Below are positions 55,300-63,905 of a stretch of DNA of 64,000 nucleotides, in pieces. The stretch covers positions 213,371 through 277,370 of the forward strand of contig NZ_JACEIB010000025.1 of the NCBI RefSeq assembly GCF_013778325.1. Reading direction: 5' to 3'. The position numbers and the translations under genes are program-made. The first letter of the stretch is position 1, and each line of letters starts with the position of its first letter. The notes beneath the pieces are model-generated. The model was not told where the DNA came from. It saw only the letters and a list, made by a program, of their open reading frames with translations, and did not search any database. Source of the stretch: Sphingomonas chungangi (GTDB taxonomy: Bacteria; Pseudomonadota; Alphaproteobacteria; Sphingomonadales; Sphingomonadaceae).

Positions 55300-57726
55300 A
55301 TGAATTTCGTCACGCGTTCATCTCTGCTTGCGGCGGTGTCCTTCGGCAGCCTGATGAGTCCCGCTTTCGCCCAGCAGATCGCACCGGCCGATGCTCCGGC
55401 TCCTGCAGCCGCTGAGGCCGCGCCCGCCCAGGCTTCAACGCAGGCCGCTCCGGTCGGCGGTGCCGGTACCGACATCGTCGTGACGGCCAACAAGCGCGAG
55501 CAGAAGCTGAACGACGTCGGTCTCACCATTACTGCCATCTCGTCCCAGCAACTCGCAGAGCGGCGCATCACGTCGCTTCAGGACGTCGCCGCTGCGGTCC
55601 CTGGTCTCACCTACGCGTCCAGCACCCAGAACACGCCAATCTACACGCTACGCGGCGTCGGCTTCAACGAAGCCGCGCTTGGCGTGTATCCGGCGGTGAG
55701 CGTCTATCTCGATCAGATACCCCTCAACTTCCCTGTGATGGCGAGCCATTCCGCCTACGACCTCCAGCGCATCGAGGCTCTGAAGGGGCCGCAGGGCACG
55801 CTGTTCGGCCAGAACGCCACCGGCGGCGCTATCAACTACATCGCGGCGACGCCAACCAACGAGTTCCACGCCGGCGGTGACCTCTCCTACGGCCGGTTCA
55901 ACGATTTCGTAGGCAACGCGTATGTGAGCGGTCCGATCGCAGAGAACCTTACCGGTCGCATCGCTATCACGGGCGAGCATGCCGATGGCTGGCAGAAGAG
56001 CTATACGCACGACGGTACGATGGGCGATTCCCGCTACATCGCGGGTCGCATCCTCCTGAAGTGGGAGCCGAGCGACCGGCTCCGCTTCAACTTCAACGCC
56101 AATGGCTGGATCGATCACTCCCAGCCGCAGGCGCTGCAGTATATCGCCTTTTTCCCCGCCAAGCCCAACGTCGCGACCGAGCCCGCTCTCGCTGCAGTGC
56201 CCTTTTCGCCGCAGACGCCGCGTGCTGCGGACTGGTCCACGGGCGCCAACGAGCCGTTCTCCCACCGCAAGTTCGGCCAGATCGCGCTGCGCGCCGACTA
56301 TGACCTTACCGATTGGGCGACGCTCACCTCGATCACATCGTACAACGCCTTTAGCCAGAAGCAGGCGACGGACGGTGATGGCATGGCGCTCGTCGATTAC
56401 GATCTCGGCGTCAACAACGGCACGCTGCACTCGTTCAACCAAGAGCTCCGGCTCGCAAATTCCGGCCACTCGCATTTCCGCTGGGTGATCGGCGGCAATT
56501 TCGAAAAGAGTCGTGCCAAAGAACAACAGTCGCTCAACTACATAAATTCGACGAATTACGAGCCTTCGGTCAATTATATTTTCGAAAGTGGCAACAAAAC
56601 CGATCAGCGCATCCGCAACATGGCGGTATTCGGCAATATCGAATACGATCTAACTTCAAAACTGACGCTCAAGGGCGGCGTGCGCTACACCGATGCGCGC
56701 AATCACGCCAACCTTTGCGGCTATGATCTCGGCGACGGGCACGTTGCCGGCCTGTTCACCCTGCTCGGCGGCTTGCTCAGCGGATCGCCGGTCACGCCGC
56801 TCTCGCCTGGGGAATGCTACACGCTGACCCCTGCCAACGTGCCGGAATACACGCCCTACAATCGCGTTCTGCATGAGCACAACGTCTCTTGGCGTGGCGG
56901 TTTGGACTATAAGATCGCACCGGGCTACCTGCTCTATGCCAACGTGTCGCGCGGCTACAAGGCGGGTAGCTTCCCGACGGTTGCCGCCGCCACCGAGACG
57001 CAGCTCGCGCCGGTGACGCAGGAATCCGTCACCGCCTATGAGGCCGGCTTCAAGTTCACACTGCTCGACCGGATGTTGCAGTTCGATGCCGCTGGCTTCT
57101 ATTATGATTATCGGAACAAACAGGTCCGCGGCAAGGTACTCGACCCGATCTTCGGCATCCTCGACACGCTGATCAACGTCCCGAAATCCCGGATAACGGG
57201 TGCGGAAACGGAGATTACGCTCACCCCGACGCGTGGTTTGACGCTCACAGCGGGCGTGACGTACCTCCAATCGAAGGTCCTGAAATACACCGGCGTGAAC
57301 GTCACCGGCGCGACCGAGGACTTCCGTGGGGTCGATCTGCCCTTTACGCCCAAATGGACCTACACCTTCGACGGCGAGTACAAGCTGCCGAGGTTCAGCA
57401 ATGGCGGCGGCCTTTTCGTGGGCGGCACGGTCACCGGGCGTTCCTCGGAGACGGCGGCTTTCGATGGCGACGGGCTCACTCTCGACGGGCTGCCCAAAGC
57501 CAAGAGCGCGCCGGGAGCGGAGCGTCCCTACCATATCGATGGCTACGCGACGCTCGATCTGCGCGCTGGCTACGAGGCTCCCGACGGCAGGTGGCGGGTG
57601 CAGGTGTGGGGTAAGAACGTCACGAACAAATACTATTGGACCAACGTGATCCCTGCCACCGACGTTGCGGGCCGCTTTGCCGGCCGGCCGGCCACGTACG
57701 GGGTCACGCTCGGCTTCAAGATGTGA
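55300..57726 (+). CDS. TonB-dependent outer-membrane receptor
   Basis: 808 residues: signal peptide to about 24 (MNFVTRSSLLAAVSFGSLMSPAFA), an Ala/Pro-rich linker, TonB-box-like DIVVTANKR (58-66), plug (SLQDVAAAVPGLTYASS through GTLFGQNATGGAINYI) and barrel ending ATYGVTLGFKM. Sphingomonads use such receptors for large or aromatic substrates as well as iron. Genomic position next to the kinase module suggests uptake of that module's substrate; ligand unknown. Confidence 0.93.
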   Translation: MNFVTRSSLLAAVSFGSLMSPAFAQQIAPADAPAPAAAEAAPAQASTQAAPVGGAGTDIVVTANKREQKLNDVGLTITAISSQQLAERRITSLQDVAAAVPGLTYASSTQNTPIYTLRGVGFNEAALGVYPAVSVYLDQIPLNFPVMASHSAYDLQRIEALKGPQGTLFGQNATGGAINYIAATPTNEFHAGGDLSYGRFNDFVGNAYVSGPIAENLTGRIAITGEHADGWQKSYTHDGTMGDSRYIAGRILLKWEPSDRLRFNFNANGWIDHSQPQALQYIAFFPAKPNVATEPALAAVPFSPQTPRAADWSTGANEPFSHRKFGQIALRADYDLTDWATLTSITSYNAFSQKQATDGDGMALVDYDLGVNNGTLHSFNQELRLANSGHSHFRWVIGGNFEKSRAKEQQSLNYINSTNYEPSVNYIFESGNKTDQRIRNMAVFGNIEYDLTSKLTLKGGVRYTDARNHANLCGYDLGDGHVAGLFTLLGGLLSGSPVTPLSPGECYTLTPANVPEYTPYNRVLHEHNVSWRGGLDYKIAPGYLLYANVSRGYKAGSFPTVAAATETQLAPVTQESVTAYEAGFKFTLLDRMLQFDAAGFYYDYRNKQVRGKVLDPIFGILDTLINVPKSRITGAETEITLTPTRGLTLTAGVTYLQSKVLKYTGVNVTGATEDFRGVDLPFTPKWTYTFDGEYKLPRFSNGGGLFVGGTVTGRSSETAAFDGDGLTLDGLPKAKSAPGAERPYHIDGYATLDLRAGYEAPDGRWRVQVWGKNVTNKYYWTNVIPATDVAGRFAGRPATYGVTLGFKM

Positions 57727-57856
57727 TCACCTGCCGCCGGTCGGATTTTCCGGCCGGCGGCACGGTGCTTGACATTGGCTTCGAGGGAAGATCGCTTCGG
57801 CCCGGAACTCGCCGGGCGGCCACCGGTCGAGGAGCGGAAGGAAGGCAAGGAACGGG

Positions 57857-59059
57857 ATGGCCAGTTTGGTCTCGTCGGCTGCTCGGACGGTCGGATCACC
57901 GTGGGATCTCGATGACATGGAGCCGCGGGTACGAGAGATACTCGACCGCAAGCTCATCCTGCGCCGGCAGGGACCGTATGTCGCCAAGTCGGACGATCAG
58001 GTCGAGGCGATATTGTCGCGGCTGTACCGGTCGCAGGGCCTGACGGGTGTCGAGATCACGCATCTCGACAGAATGGCCGGCGGGGCCTCCAAGGAGCAGT
58101 TTGCCTTCACCCTTCGGCATGACGGCGATCCTGCAGGCGCGCGCCTCGTCCTTCGCATGGATCCGTTGGAGAGCATCGCGCAGACCTGCCGCGGACGCGA
58201 GGCGCAGGTTCAGCGCGCGATGCTGGGTGTCGTCCCCGTGCCGGAGGTCGTGTTCTGCGATCAGGAAGGCGTCACGCTAGGGCAGCCCGGGCTGATCACT
58301 CGTTTCGTCACCGGCGTGACGAAACCGACCGAGGTATCAGCCCAAGGCGTATCTGGCATAGGCCTGCGCTTCGATCTGTGGGCCGACACGCTCGGGCGGC
58401 AGTTCGTCGAGAACCTGGCCCTGATCCACGGCTTTGATTGGGCGAACGCGGATCTTTCCCTTTATGTCGCTCCGGCTGCAGATACACACCAAGCCGCACT
58501 CCATCAGGTCAACTGGTGGTCGCACGTGTGGCGGCATGACGTGATCGAGCCAGTCCCCGTGGTTACCTTGGCCGAGCGATGGCTGCGCGAGAATGCGCCA
58601 GTCACCGAGCGTCCGGTCTTGGTCCACGCGGACTATCGCATCGGGAATTTCATGTTCGAGGAACCGAGCGGGCGTTTCACCGCGGTCCTCGACTGGGAAC
58701 TCAGCCACATCGGCGATCACCACGAGGATCTCGCCTGGTCGATGCAGCGACTGTTCGGAACCTTCCGCGAGGACGGTGCCTTCCTAGTTTCTGGCCTTCT
58801 GCCTAGGGACGAGTTCATCTCGCAGTACGAAGCGGCGTCGGGCAACGTGGTCGATCTCGAGACGCTTCGTTATTTCGAGATACTCAATGCCTACAAATGC
58901 GCTGTCCTGGATCTCGGATCGGGCCTGCGGGCGGCGGCGGAGAGCAACAATCACCAAGATCTGGTGTTGAGCTGGCTGGGGTCGGCCGGGGCCGTCTTCC
59001 TGGCCCAGATCGTCAAGCTCATTCGCGACGCGGAGGCTGCCCGTGCTACCCGGAATTGA
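57857..59059 (+). CDS. APH-type phosphotransferase (small-molecule kinase, copy 2)
   Basis: 400 residues, close paralogue of the gene at 50262 (shared RM.GGASKEQFAF, LVLRMDPLE, AQTCRGRE.QVQR and EPSG.FTAVLDWEL). Catalytic loop LVHADYRIGN (His257, Asp259, Asn264), metal site Asp279/Glu281. AAGGA precedes the ATG. Overlaps the small partner by 17 bases. Intact, so both copies are probably functional. Confidence 0.88.
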   Translation: MASLVSSAARTVGSPWDLDDMEPRVREILDRKLILRRQGPYVAKSDDQVEAILSRLYRSQGLTGVEITHLDRMAGGASKEQFAFTLRHDGDPAGARLVLRMDPLESIAQTCRGREAQVQRAMLGVVPVPEVVFCDQEGVTLGQPGLITRFVTGVTKPTEVSAQGVSGIGLRFDLWADTLGRQFVENLALIHGFDWANADLSLYVAPAADTHQAALHQVNWWSHVWRHDVIEPVPVVTLAERWLRENAPVTERPVLVHADYRIGNFMFEEPSGRFTAVLDWELSHIGDHHEDLAWSMQRLFGTFREDGAFLVSGLLPRDEFISQYEAASGNVVDLETLRYFEILNAYKCAVLDLGSGLRAAAESNNHQDLVLSWLGSAGAVFLAQIVKLIRDAEAARATRN

Positions 59060-59564
59060 TCTGCGCCTGCAGAATGTCCTCAAGGCTTTGCGCGAGGTCG
59101 TGCTTCCGGCGATACCTGCCGATCAGCGCCTGGCGCGGGACCAGGCAATGCTCGCCATCGGTCATATCGCGATCGTGGCGGACCAATGGAGGGAGGCGGC
59201 CCGATACGAGGCGGGATCATTGCGTGGTCTCGTCTCCCTGGCCAAGAAGTTGATGGCGGACGAGATCATTGGAATCGAGGTAGAGACGCGGCAACGGTTA
59301 GCCGACGTCATCGCACGGGCCTCGACGATCGACCTGTCCGACCTCGCGCTGGTCGAGGCGCTGATCATGGAGCTCGGGGCGCTCGTCGACGCGGTCATTC
59401 TGAGCTGTGGTCGCCCTGGGCCGCTTTCACCGGCGCTGCTTGACGCCGTTCTGTCCTATGGCGAAGGGCAGTCGCATCGCGAGCGGGTATGGTTCGCCGG
59501 GACCAAGCTTGATCCCGATGTGGCAGAGCTCGAGGCGATTTCCGACATGCTCGCGGCCGACTGA
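59043..59564 (+). CDS. Helical partner protein of the kinase module (copy 2)
   Basis: 173 residues from GTG 59043 with CGGAGG six bases upstream. Paralogue of the gene at 49750. Conserved blocks IDLRLQNVLKAL, RLARDQ, DQWR, YEAGSL and VWFAGTKLDPD suggest a small all-helical protein. Unknown family; tight overlap with the kinase supports a joint function. Confidence 0.75.
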   Translation: MLPGIDLRLQNVLKALREVVLPAIPADQRLARDQAMLAIGHIAIVADQWREAARYEAGSLRGLVSLAKKLMADEIIGIEVETRQRLADVIARASTIDLSDLALVEALIMELGALVDAVILSCGRPGPLSPALLDAVLSYGEGQSHRERVWFAGTKLDPDVAELEAISDMLAAD

Positions 59565-59648
59565 CAACATGCCCGACCTCGGGATGATCGGGGCATTCGG
59601 CTGCAATCTGTCCGCGCCGCGCAAACATGCTTTGATGTTTACTGAGGA

Positions 59649-59798
59649 GTGTTCGTGCGAGACGATCCGATCTACGCCCGCGAAGATGCGGGATCGCCGC
59701 CATCATTCCTTCCCGACTACCGCTCGGCCGCGCTGCGGTCGCCATCGCGGCCACTTGTTCGCATTCCCGAGACACTGACCGAGATGACTGGCCCAGCT
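59649..59798 (+). pseudogene. pcaH: 5' remnant of pcaH (protocatechuate 3,4-dioxygenase beta)
   Basis: About 50 codons matching the N-terminus of the beta subunit: PDYRSAALRSPSRPLVRIPE then TLTEMTGP, the same pattern as PDYK(T/S)...RSP...LV.IP.(T/S)..E.TGP in known PcaH. GAGGA gives a ribosome site for the GTG at 59655. After TGP the frame runs into unrelated residues; the catalytic Tyr/His iron ligands are gone. The protein cannot be active. Confidence 0.72.
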
Positions 59799-59890
59799 GG
59801 TGCCCGGGATCGCCTATCCCATGCTCGCATTGATATCCGAGCAGCGCCGCGGTACGCTGATAGCCCGCGCGAGACGGTCTTTTTCGGCCT

Positions 59891-60108
59891 GTGAGCGACC
59901 TGCTGCGCATCGTCGTGGCGACCACCGCCAGCCTTGGCCGCTGGGAGGAATTCGCGCTCCACGTCCGGGGCTGGCCTCGCCCAAGGTGGCTTCACGCGCG
60001 ACGCGTTCAAGGAGGTACCGATGCAGACCGCCATTCATGCAGGCGTACCCGGCCGCCAACATCGGATTCGCCGAAGCCGCGAAGAGTATCGTGGAGTTCA
60101 ACGGCTGA
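59891..60108 (+). pseudogene. pcaC: Frameshifted pcaC remnant (4-carboxymuconolactone decarboxylase)
   Basis: Three frames joined by two shifts give SDLLRIVVATTASLGRWEEF, then ALHVR | GGFTRDAFKEVPMQTAIHAGVP | PAANIGFAEAAKSIVEFNG, stop at 60108. This is the carboxymuconolactone decarboxylase pattern (E..LH.R....G.TR.E.KEV..Q.AIY.G.PAAN..F). The shifts lie near 59970 and 60050. The N-terminal half is missing. Confidence 0.72.
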
Positions 60109-60172
60109 TTGGAAGACAGGGCGGCGCTCATCGTAAATCGTAGAATGCCACCCCTGCGGGAGGAGTGAGGAA

Positions 60173-60388
60173 TTGATCCCGACTAAGCGCGACGATGTCC
60201 TTGTCATCCCGCCGACCGTGATTTTGGCGATGCGCGAGATGCTGCCACGCCAGAGCAAGGATTGCGTCATGGAGGTATTGGGCGTTAGCTCGAATACCTG
60301 GACCAAGATCAAGCGTGGCGAAGCGATCCGGCGATCGACCGGCGAGCGCTTGCTTCAGCGCTTCGGCCACGATCTGCCGAGGGCCTGA
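60173..60388 (+). CDS. Small helix-turn-helix-like protein
   Basis: 71 residues from TTG 60173 with AGGAG eight bases upstream. The segment CVMEVLGVSSNTWTKIKRGE then AIRRSTGERLLQRFG reads as a possible helix-turn-helix. No named family recognised. It lies between the pca remnants and the convergent IclR gene. Start codon and reality are moderately uncertain. Confidence 0.55.
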   Translation: MIPTKRDDVLVIPPTVILAMREMLPRQSKDCVMEVLGVSSNTWTKIKRGEAIRRSTGERLLQRFGHDLPRA

Positions 60389-60423
60389 AACGCCTCAGCG
60401 CGCCGTGGGCCGCGTCACGCTAT

Positions 60424-61191
60424 TCAGTCGATACCGATGGCCCTCAGTTCCTCCGAGACTCGCCTTAGTGCCGGGAGATAGCGAGAGTGCAGCTCGGCCT
60501 CGGCGATCCTTTCCCGCTGGGTTCCGATATTGAGCGCGGCGACGACACCTCGTTTCCCGAGAACGGGCACCGCCACCGACCGGAGACCGTGTTCGAGTTC
60601 CTGGTCGACGATGGCGTATCCCTTGTCTGCAACCTGGCAAAGCGTGTCGACAAGCTCTCCGGGGTCCGTTCGCGTGGAAGGCGTGAAGCTGCGAAGTCGC
60701 GTGCGCCGCAAATAAGCTTCCTGTTCGGTGCGCGGCATCGCCGCGAGCAGAACGCGGCCCATCGAAGTGCAGTAGAGGGGGAGGCGGCTACCAGCCCTCA
60801 ATGCGATCGACATGATCCGCGAGACCTCGGCGCGTGCGACATAGTAGACCTCGTCCTCCTCGATCACGCCGAGCGAGCAGGATTCGTGCAGCTCGTCTCG
60901 CAGGGCGTCGAGCAGCGGCTGGGCGCGCATCGCGAGCGTACTCGACGAGAGGTAGGCGTAACCGAGCGCCAGCACCTTGGGACGCAGCGTGTAGCTCACG
61001 CCGTCCTGCGCGGCATAGCCCAGCCGGACTAGCGTGTGCAGGCAGCGTTTCACCGCCGGTCGACTCAGACCGGTCGCCCGGCTCGCCTGCGCGATCGTCA
61101 TCGGCTTCTGTTCATCTGCGAAGCATCGCAACACCGCCAGCCCACGCGCGAGCGAGGTCATGAACTCGGGATCGCCATGTGCGTCCAGCAT
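60424..61191 (-). CDS. IclR family regulator, PcaR/PobR type
   Basis: 255 residues: winged helix (MTSLARGLAVLRCFADEQKP; TIAQASRATGLSRPAVKRCLHTLVRLGYA) then the IclR effector domain (residues about 85-250). The sequence fits the PcaR/PcaU/PobR subfamily that controls protocatechuate and beta-ketoadipate genes, and it is divergent from pcaI-pcaJ-pcaF. GGAG is eight bases before the ATG. Confidence 0.92.
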   Translation of the reverse strand: MLDAHGDPEFMTSLARGLAVLRCFADEQKPMTIAQASRATGLSRPAVKRCLHTLVRLGYAAQDGVSYTLRPKVLALGYAYLSSSTLAMRAQPLLDALRDELHESCSLGVIEEDEVYYVARAEVSRIMSIALRAGSRLPLYCTSMGRVLLAAMPRTEQEAYLRRTRLRSFTPSTRTDPGELVDTLCQVADKGYAIVDQELEHGLRSVAVPVLGKRGVVAALNIGTQRERIAEAELHSRYLPALRRVSEELRAIGID

Positions 61192-61205
61192 AAAATTTCT
61201 CCAAC

Positions 61206-61217
61206 CGATAATCGAAC
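61206..61217. promoter_or_regulatory. Predicted IclR/PcaR operator
   Basis: CGATAATCGAAC, resembling the GTTCGATNATCG half-sites of PobR/PcaU operators, lies in the 96-base gap between the regulator and pcaI, 15 bases from the regulator start. A partial second half TTTATCGATTG follows at 61227-61237. This spacing would allow control of both divergent genes. Confidence 0.5.
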
Positions 61218-61287
61218 ATTATTACGTTTATCGATTGACCTGCAAGTTTCGTTCGCTGAGGACGCCGTTACGGATCGGGAGAGTCGG

Positions 61288-61980
61288 ATGATCGACAAGA
61301 GCTTCGTTAGCGCCGAAGCCGCAGTGGCGGACATCACGGACGGCGCGGCCGTGATGATCGGCGGCTTCGGTACCGCGGGGATGCCCGAAGAGCTGATTGA
61401 CGCGCTGATCGCGCGCGGCGTGAGGGATCTCACCATCATCAACAATAATGCCGGCAACGGCGAGAGCGGCGTCGCCGCACTGATCCGCGAAGGTCGGGTC
61501 AGGAAGATCATCTGCTCTTTCCCGCGCCAGTCGGACTCGCATCATTTCGACGCCGCCTTTCGCGCGGGGAAGATCGAACTGGAACTGGTGCCGCAGGGAA
61601 ATCTCGCCGCGCGCATCCAGGCGGCAGGCGCCGGTCTCGGTGCGATCTTCACGCCGACCGGCTATGGTACACTGCTCGCCGAGGGCAAGGAGACGCGCGA
61701 GATCGATGGGGTCCACTACGTGTTCGAACATCCGATCTGCGCCGATTTCGCGCTGATAAAGGCGCAGCGCGGCGACCGCTGGGGCAATCTCGTCTACCGG
61801 AAGACCGCGCGCAATTTCGGGCCGATCATGGCCATGGCGGCGAAGATCACGATCGCGCAGGTCACCGAGATCGTGCCGTTGGGTGAGATCGATCCCGAGG
61901 TGGTCGTGACGCCCGGCATATTCGTCCAGCGCGTCGTCGCAATCGCGCCCAGCGCGACCAATCTGGAGCAGGCTGCATGA
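61288..61980 (+). CDS. pcaI: 3-oxoadipate CoA-transferase subunit A
   Basis: 230 residues; activates 3-oxoadipate using succinyl-CoA. [20 protein letters not shown] near residues 25-44 and [14 protein letters not shown] are signatures of family I CoA-transferase alpha chains. GGGAG precedes the ATG. ATGA overlap with the beta subunit gene. Confidence 0.93.
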   Translation: MIDKSFVSAEAAVADITDGAAVMIGGFGTAGMPEELIDALIARGVRDLTIINNNAGNGESGVAALIREGRVRKIICSFPRQSDSHHFDAAFRAGKIELELVPQGNLAARIQAAGAGLGAIFTPTGYGTLLAEGKETREIDGVHYVFEHPICADFALIKAQRGDRWGNLVYRKTARNFGPIMAMAAKITIAQVTEIVPLGEIDPEVVVTPGIFVQRVVAIAPSATNLEQAA

Positions 61981-62612
61981 ACCGCCTCACCCGCGACCAG
62001 ATGGCCGCCCGCGTTGCCCGCGACATTCCCGAGGGTGCGTACGTGAACCTCGGCATCGGCCTGCCGACCAAGGTCGGCAATTACCTCCCGCAGGAGCGCG
62101 ACATCTTCCTCCAGAGCGAGAACGGCCTGCTCGGCATGGGGCCGGCGCCAGCCCCCGGCAAAGAGGATTGGGAGCTTATCAATGCCGGCAAGCAAGCGGT
62201 GACGCTGCTCACCGGCGGCTGCTTTTTCCACCATGCCGACAGCTTCGCGATGATGCGTGCCGGACATATCGACATCTGTGTGCTCGGCGCCTTCCAGGTG
62301 TCGACGCGCGGCGACCTAGCCAACTGGCACACTGGCGAGCCCGGCGCGATCCCGGCGGTCGGCGGTGCGATGGACCTTGCGATCGGAGCGAAGCAAACCT
62401 TCGTGATGATGGAACTCCTCACCAAGCAGGGCGAGAGCAAGCTGGTCGAGGCCTGCACCTATCCGCTGACCGGGCTCGCCTGCGTCGGCCGCGCCTACAC
62501 CGATCTCGCCGTGTTCGATGTCGGCGCGGACGGGGCGCGGGTGGTCGAGGCGGTCGAGGGCCTTTCGATCGACGAACTGCGCGTGCTGACCGGCGTCCCA
62601 CTCGCCGCCTGA
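61977..62612 (+). CDS. pcaJ: 3-oxoadipate CoA-transferase subunit B
   Basis: 211 residues; beta chain with catalytic Glu48 in the SENGLLG motif, preceded by [15 protein letters not shown]. Forms the active heterotetramer with PcaI. ATGA overlap with pcaI. No sign of decay. Confidence 0.93.
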   Translation: MNRLTRDQMAARVARDIPEGAYVNLGIGLPTKVGNYLPQERDIFLQSENGLLGMGPAPAPGKEDWELINAGKQAVTLLTGGCFFHHADSFAMMRAGHIDICVLGAFQVSTRGDLANWHTGEPGAIPAVGGAMDLAIGAKQTFVMMELLTKQGESKLVEACTYPLTGLACVGRAYTDLAVFDVGADGARVVEAVEGLSIDELRVLTGVPLAA

Positions 62613-62623
62613 GAGGATTTCCG

Positions 62624-63829
62624 ATGACCGAAGCTTTTATCTGCGACGCCGTTCGCACGCCGATCGGCCGCTATGGCGGTATCCTTGCCAAGGTTCGCAC
62701 CGACGATCTGGGTGCGCTGCCGGCGAAGGCGCTGCTCGCGCGCAACCCGGGCCTCGATCCGGCGGCGATCGAGGAAGTATTCTACGGCTGCGCCAATCAG
62801 TCGGGCGAAGACAACCGCAACGTCGCACGGATGAGCCTGTTGCTTGCCGGCCTGCCGCATACCGTGCCGGGCGTCACGCTCAACCGGCTGTGTGCCTCGG
62901 GCCTCGAGGCGGTGGGTGCGGCGGCGCGCGCAATCCGCGGCGAGGAGATGGCGCTCGCCATTGCTGGCGGCGTCGAGAGCATGACCCGCGCGCCGTTCGT
63001 GATGGGTAAAGCCGACGGCGCCTTTGGCCGCGCGCAGAAGCTAGAGGACACAACGATGGGCTGGCGCTTCGTCAACCCCGCGCTCGATGCGCTCTATGGC
63101 ACCGAGACGATGCCGCGCACCGGCGAGAACGTTGCCGAGGATCACGGGATCAGCCGCGCCGATCAAGATGCGTTCGCGCTGCGCAGCCAGCAGCGCGCCG
63201 TCGCCGCGCGGACGAACGGGTTCTTCACTGAGGAGATCGTTCCCGTCGCCGTCCCCGGCAAGAAGAAGGGTGAGACCGTCGAGGTCTCGGTGGACGAACA
63301 TCCTCGTGCCGACAGCTCGATCGAGGGCCTGCAGACGCTGAGACCGCTGTTCGCTGGCGGTACCGTGACCGCCGGTAACGCCTCGGGCATCAACGATGGC
63401 GCCGCCGCGATGATCGTCGCGAGCGAGGCGGCGGCGAAGGTGCACGGCTTGACCCCGCGGGCCCGCATCCTTGGTATGGCCTCAGCGGGCGTCGAACCCC
63501 GCGTGATGGGGATCGGCCCGGTGCCTGCCACGCAGAAGCTTATGGCGCGCCTCGGCCTGACGATCACCGACTTCGACGCAGTCGAGCTCAACGAAGCGTT
63601 CGCCAGCCAGAGCCTCGCGGTGCTCCGCGAGCTCAGCCTCCCGGACGATGCGCCGCACGTGAACGCCAATGGCGGCGCGATCGCGCTCGGCCACCCGCTC
63701 GGCATGTCGGGCGCGCGCATCGCGATGACGCTCGTCCACCAGCTCGAAAAGACCGGCGGTAGGCGCGGTCTCGCGACGCTCTGCATCGGCGTAGGCATGG
63801 GCCTCGCACTCGCGATCGAGCGGATCTAA
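62624..63829 (+). CDS. pcaF: 3-oxoadipyl-CoA thiolase
   Basis: 401-residue thiolase; cleaves 3-oxoadipyl-CoA to acetyl-CoA and succinyl-CoA. Nucleophile Cys90 in [12 protein letters not shown], His in [10 protein letters not shown] and the second Cys in [15 protein letters not shown] ribosome site at good spacing. Could also serve other 3-oxoacyl-CoAs, so the name rests on the adjacent pcaIJ. Confidence 0.93.
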   Translation: MTEAFICDAVRTPIGRYGGILAKVRTDDLGALPAKALLARNPGLDPAAIEEVFYGCANQSGEDNRNVARMSLLLAGLPHTVPGVTLNRLCASGLEAVGAAARAIRGEEMALAIAGGVESMTRAPFVMGKADGAFGRAQKLEDTTMGWRFVNPALDALYGTETMPRTGENVAEDHGISRADQDAFALRSQQRAVAARTNGFFTEEIVPVAVPGKKKGETVEVSVDEHPRADSSIEGLQTLRPLFAGGTVTAGNASGINDGAAAMIVASEAAAKVHGLTPRARILGMASAGVEPRVMGIGPVPATQKLMARLGLTITDFDAVELNEAFASQSLAVLRELSLPDDAPHVNANGGAIALGHPLGMSGARIAMTLVHQLEKTGGRRGLATLCIGVGMGLALAIERI

Positions 63830-63844
63830 GTCGGCTCTCGATGG

Positions 63845-63898
63845 CTCCGGTTGACACGAAATCTTCATGCCCGTAATGGTAGAACCATTGAACCGGAG
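63845..63898 (+). promoter_or_regulatory. Nested inverted repeats with TTGACA before etfB
   Basis: CTCCGGTT (63845-63852) pairs with AACCGGAG (63891-63898), enclosing the exact palindrome AATGGT-AGA-ACCATT (63875-63889). A perfect TTGACA (63851-63856) lies at the left arm; 17 bases on, TAATGG is only a weak -10, which would overlap the inner palindrome. This looks like a regulated promoter for etfB. Confidence 0.5.
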
Positions 63899-63905
63899 TT
63901 ATGTT

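Noticed and set aside
46497-63829. CRISPR arrays or insertion sequences in the catabolic region
   Set aside because: No regular spaced repeats, transposase motifs or terminal inverted repeats were found.
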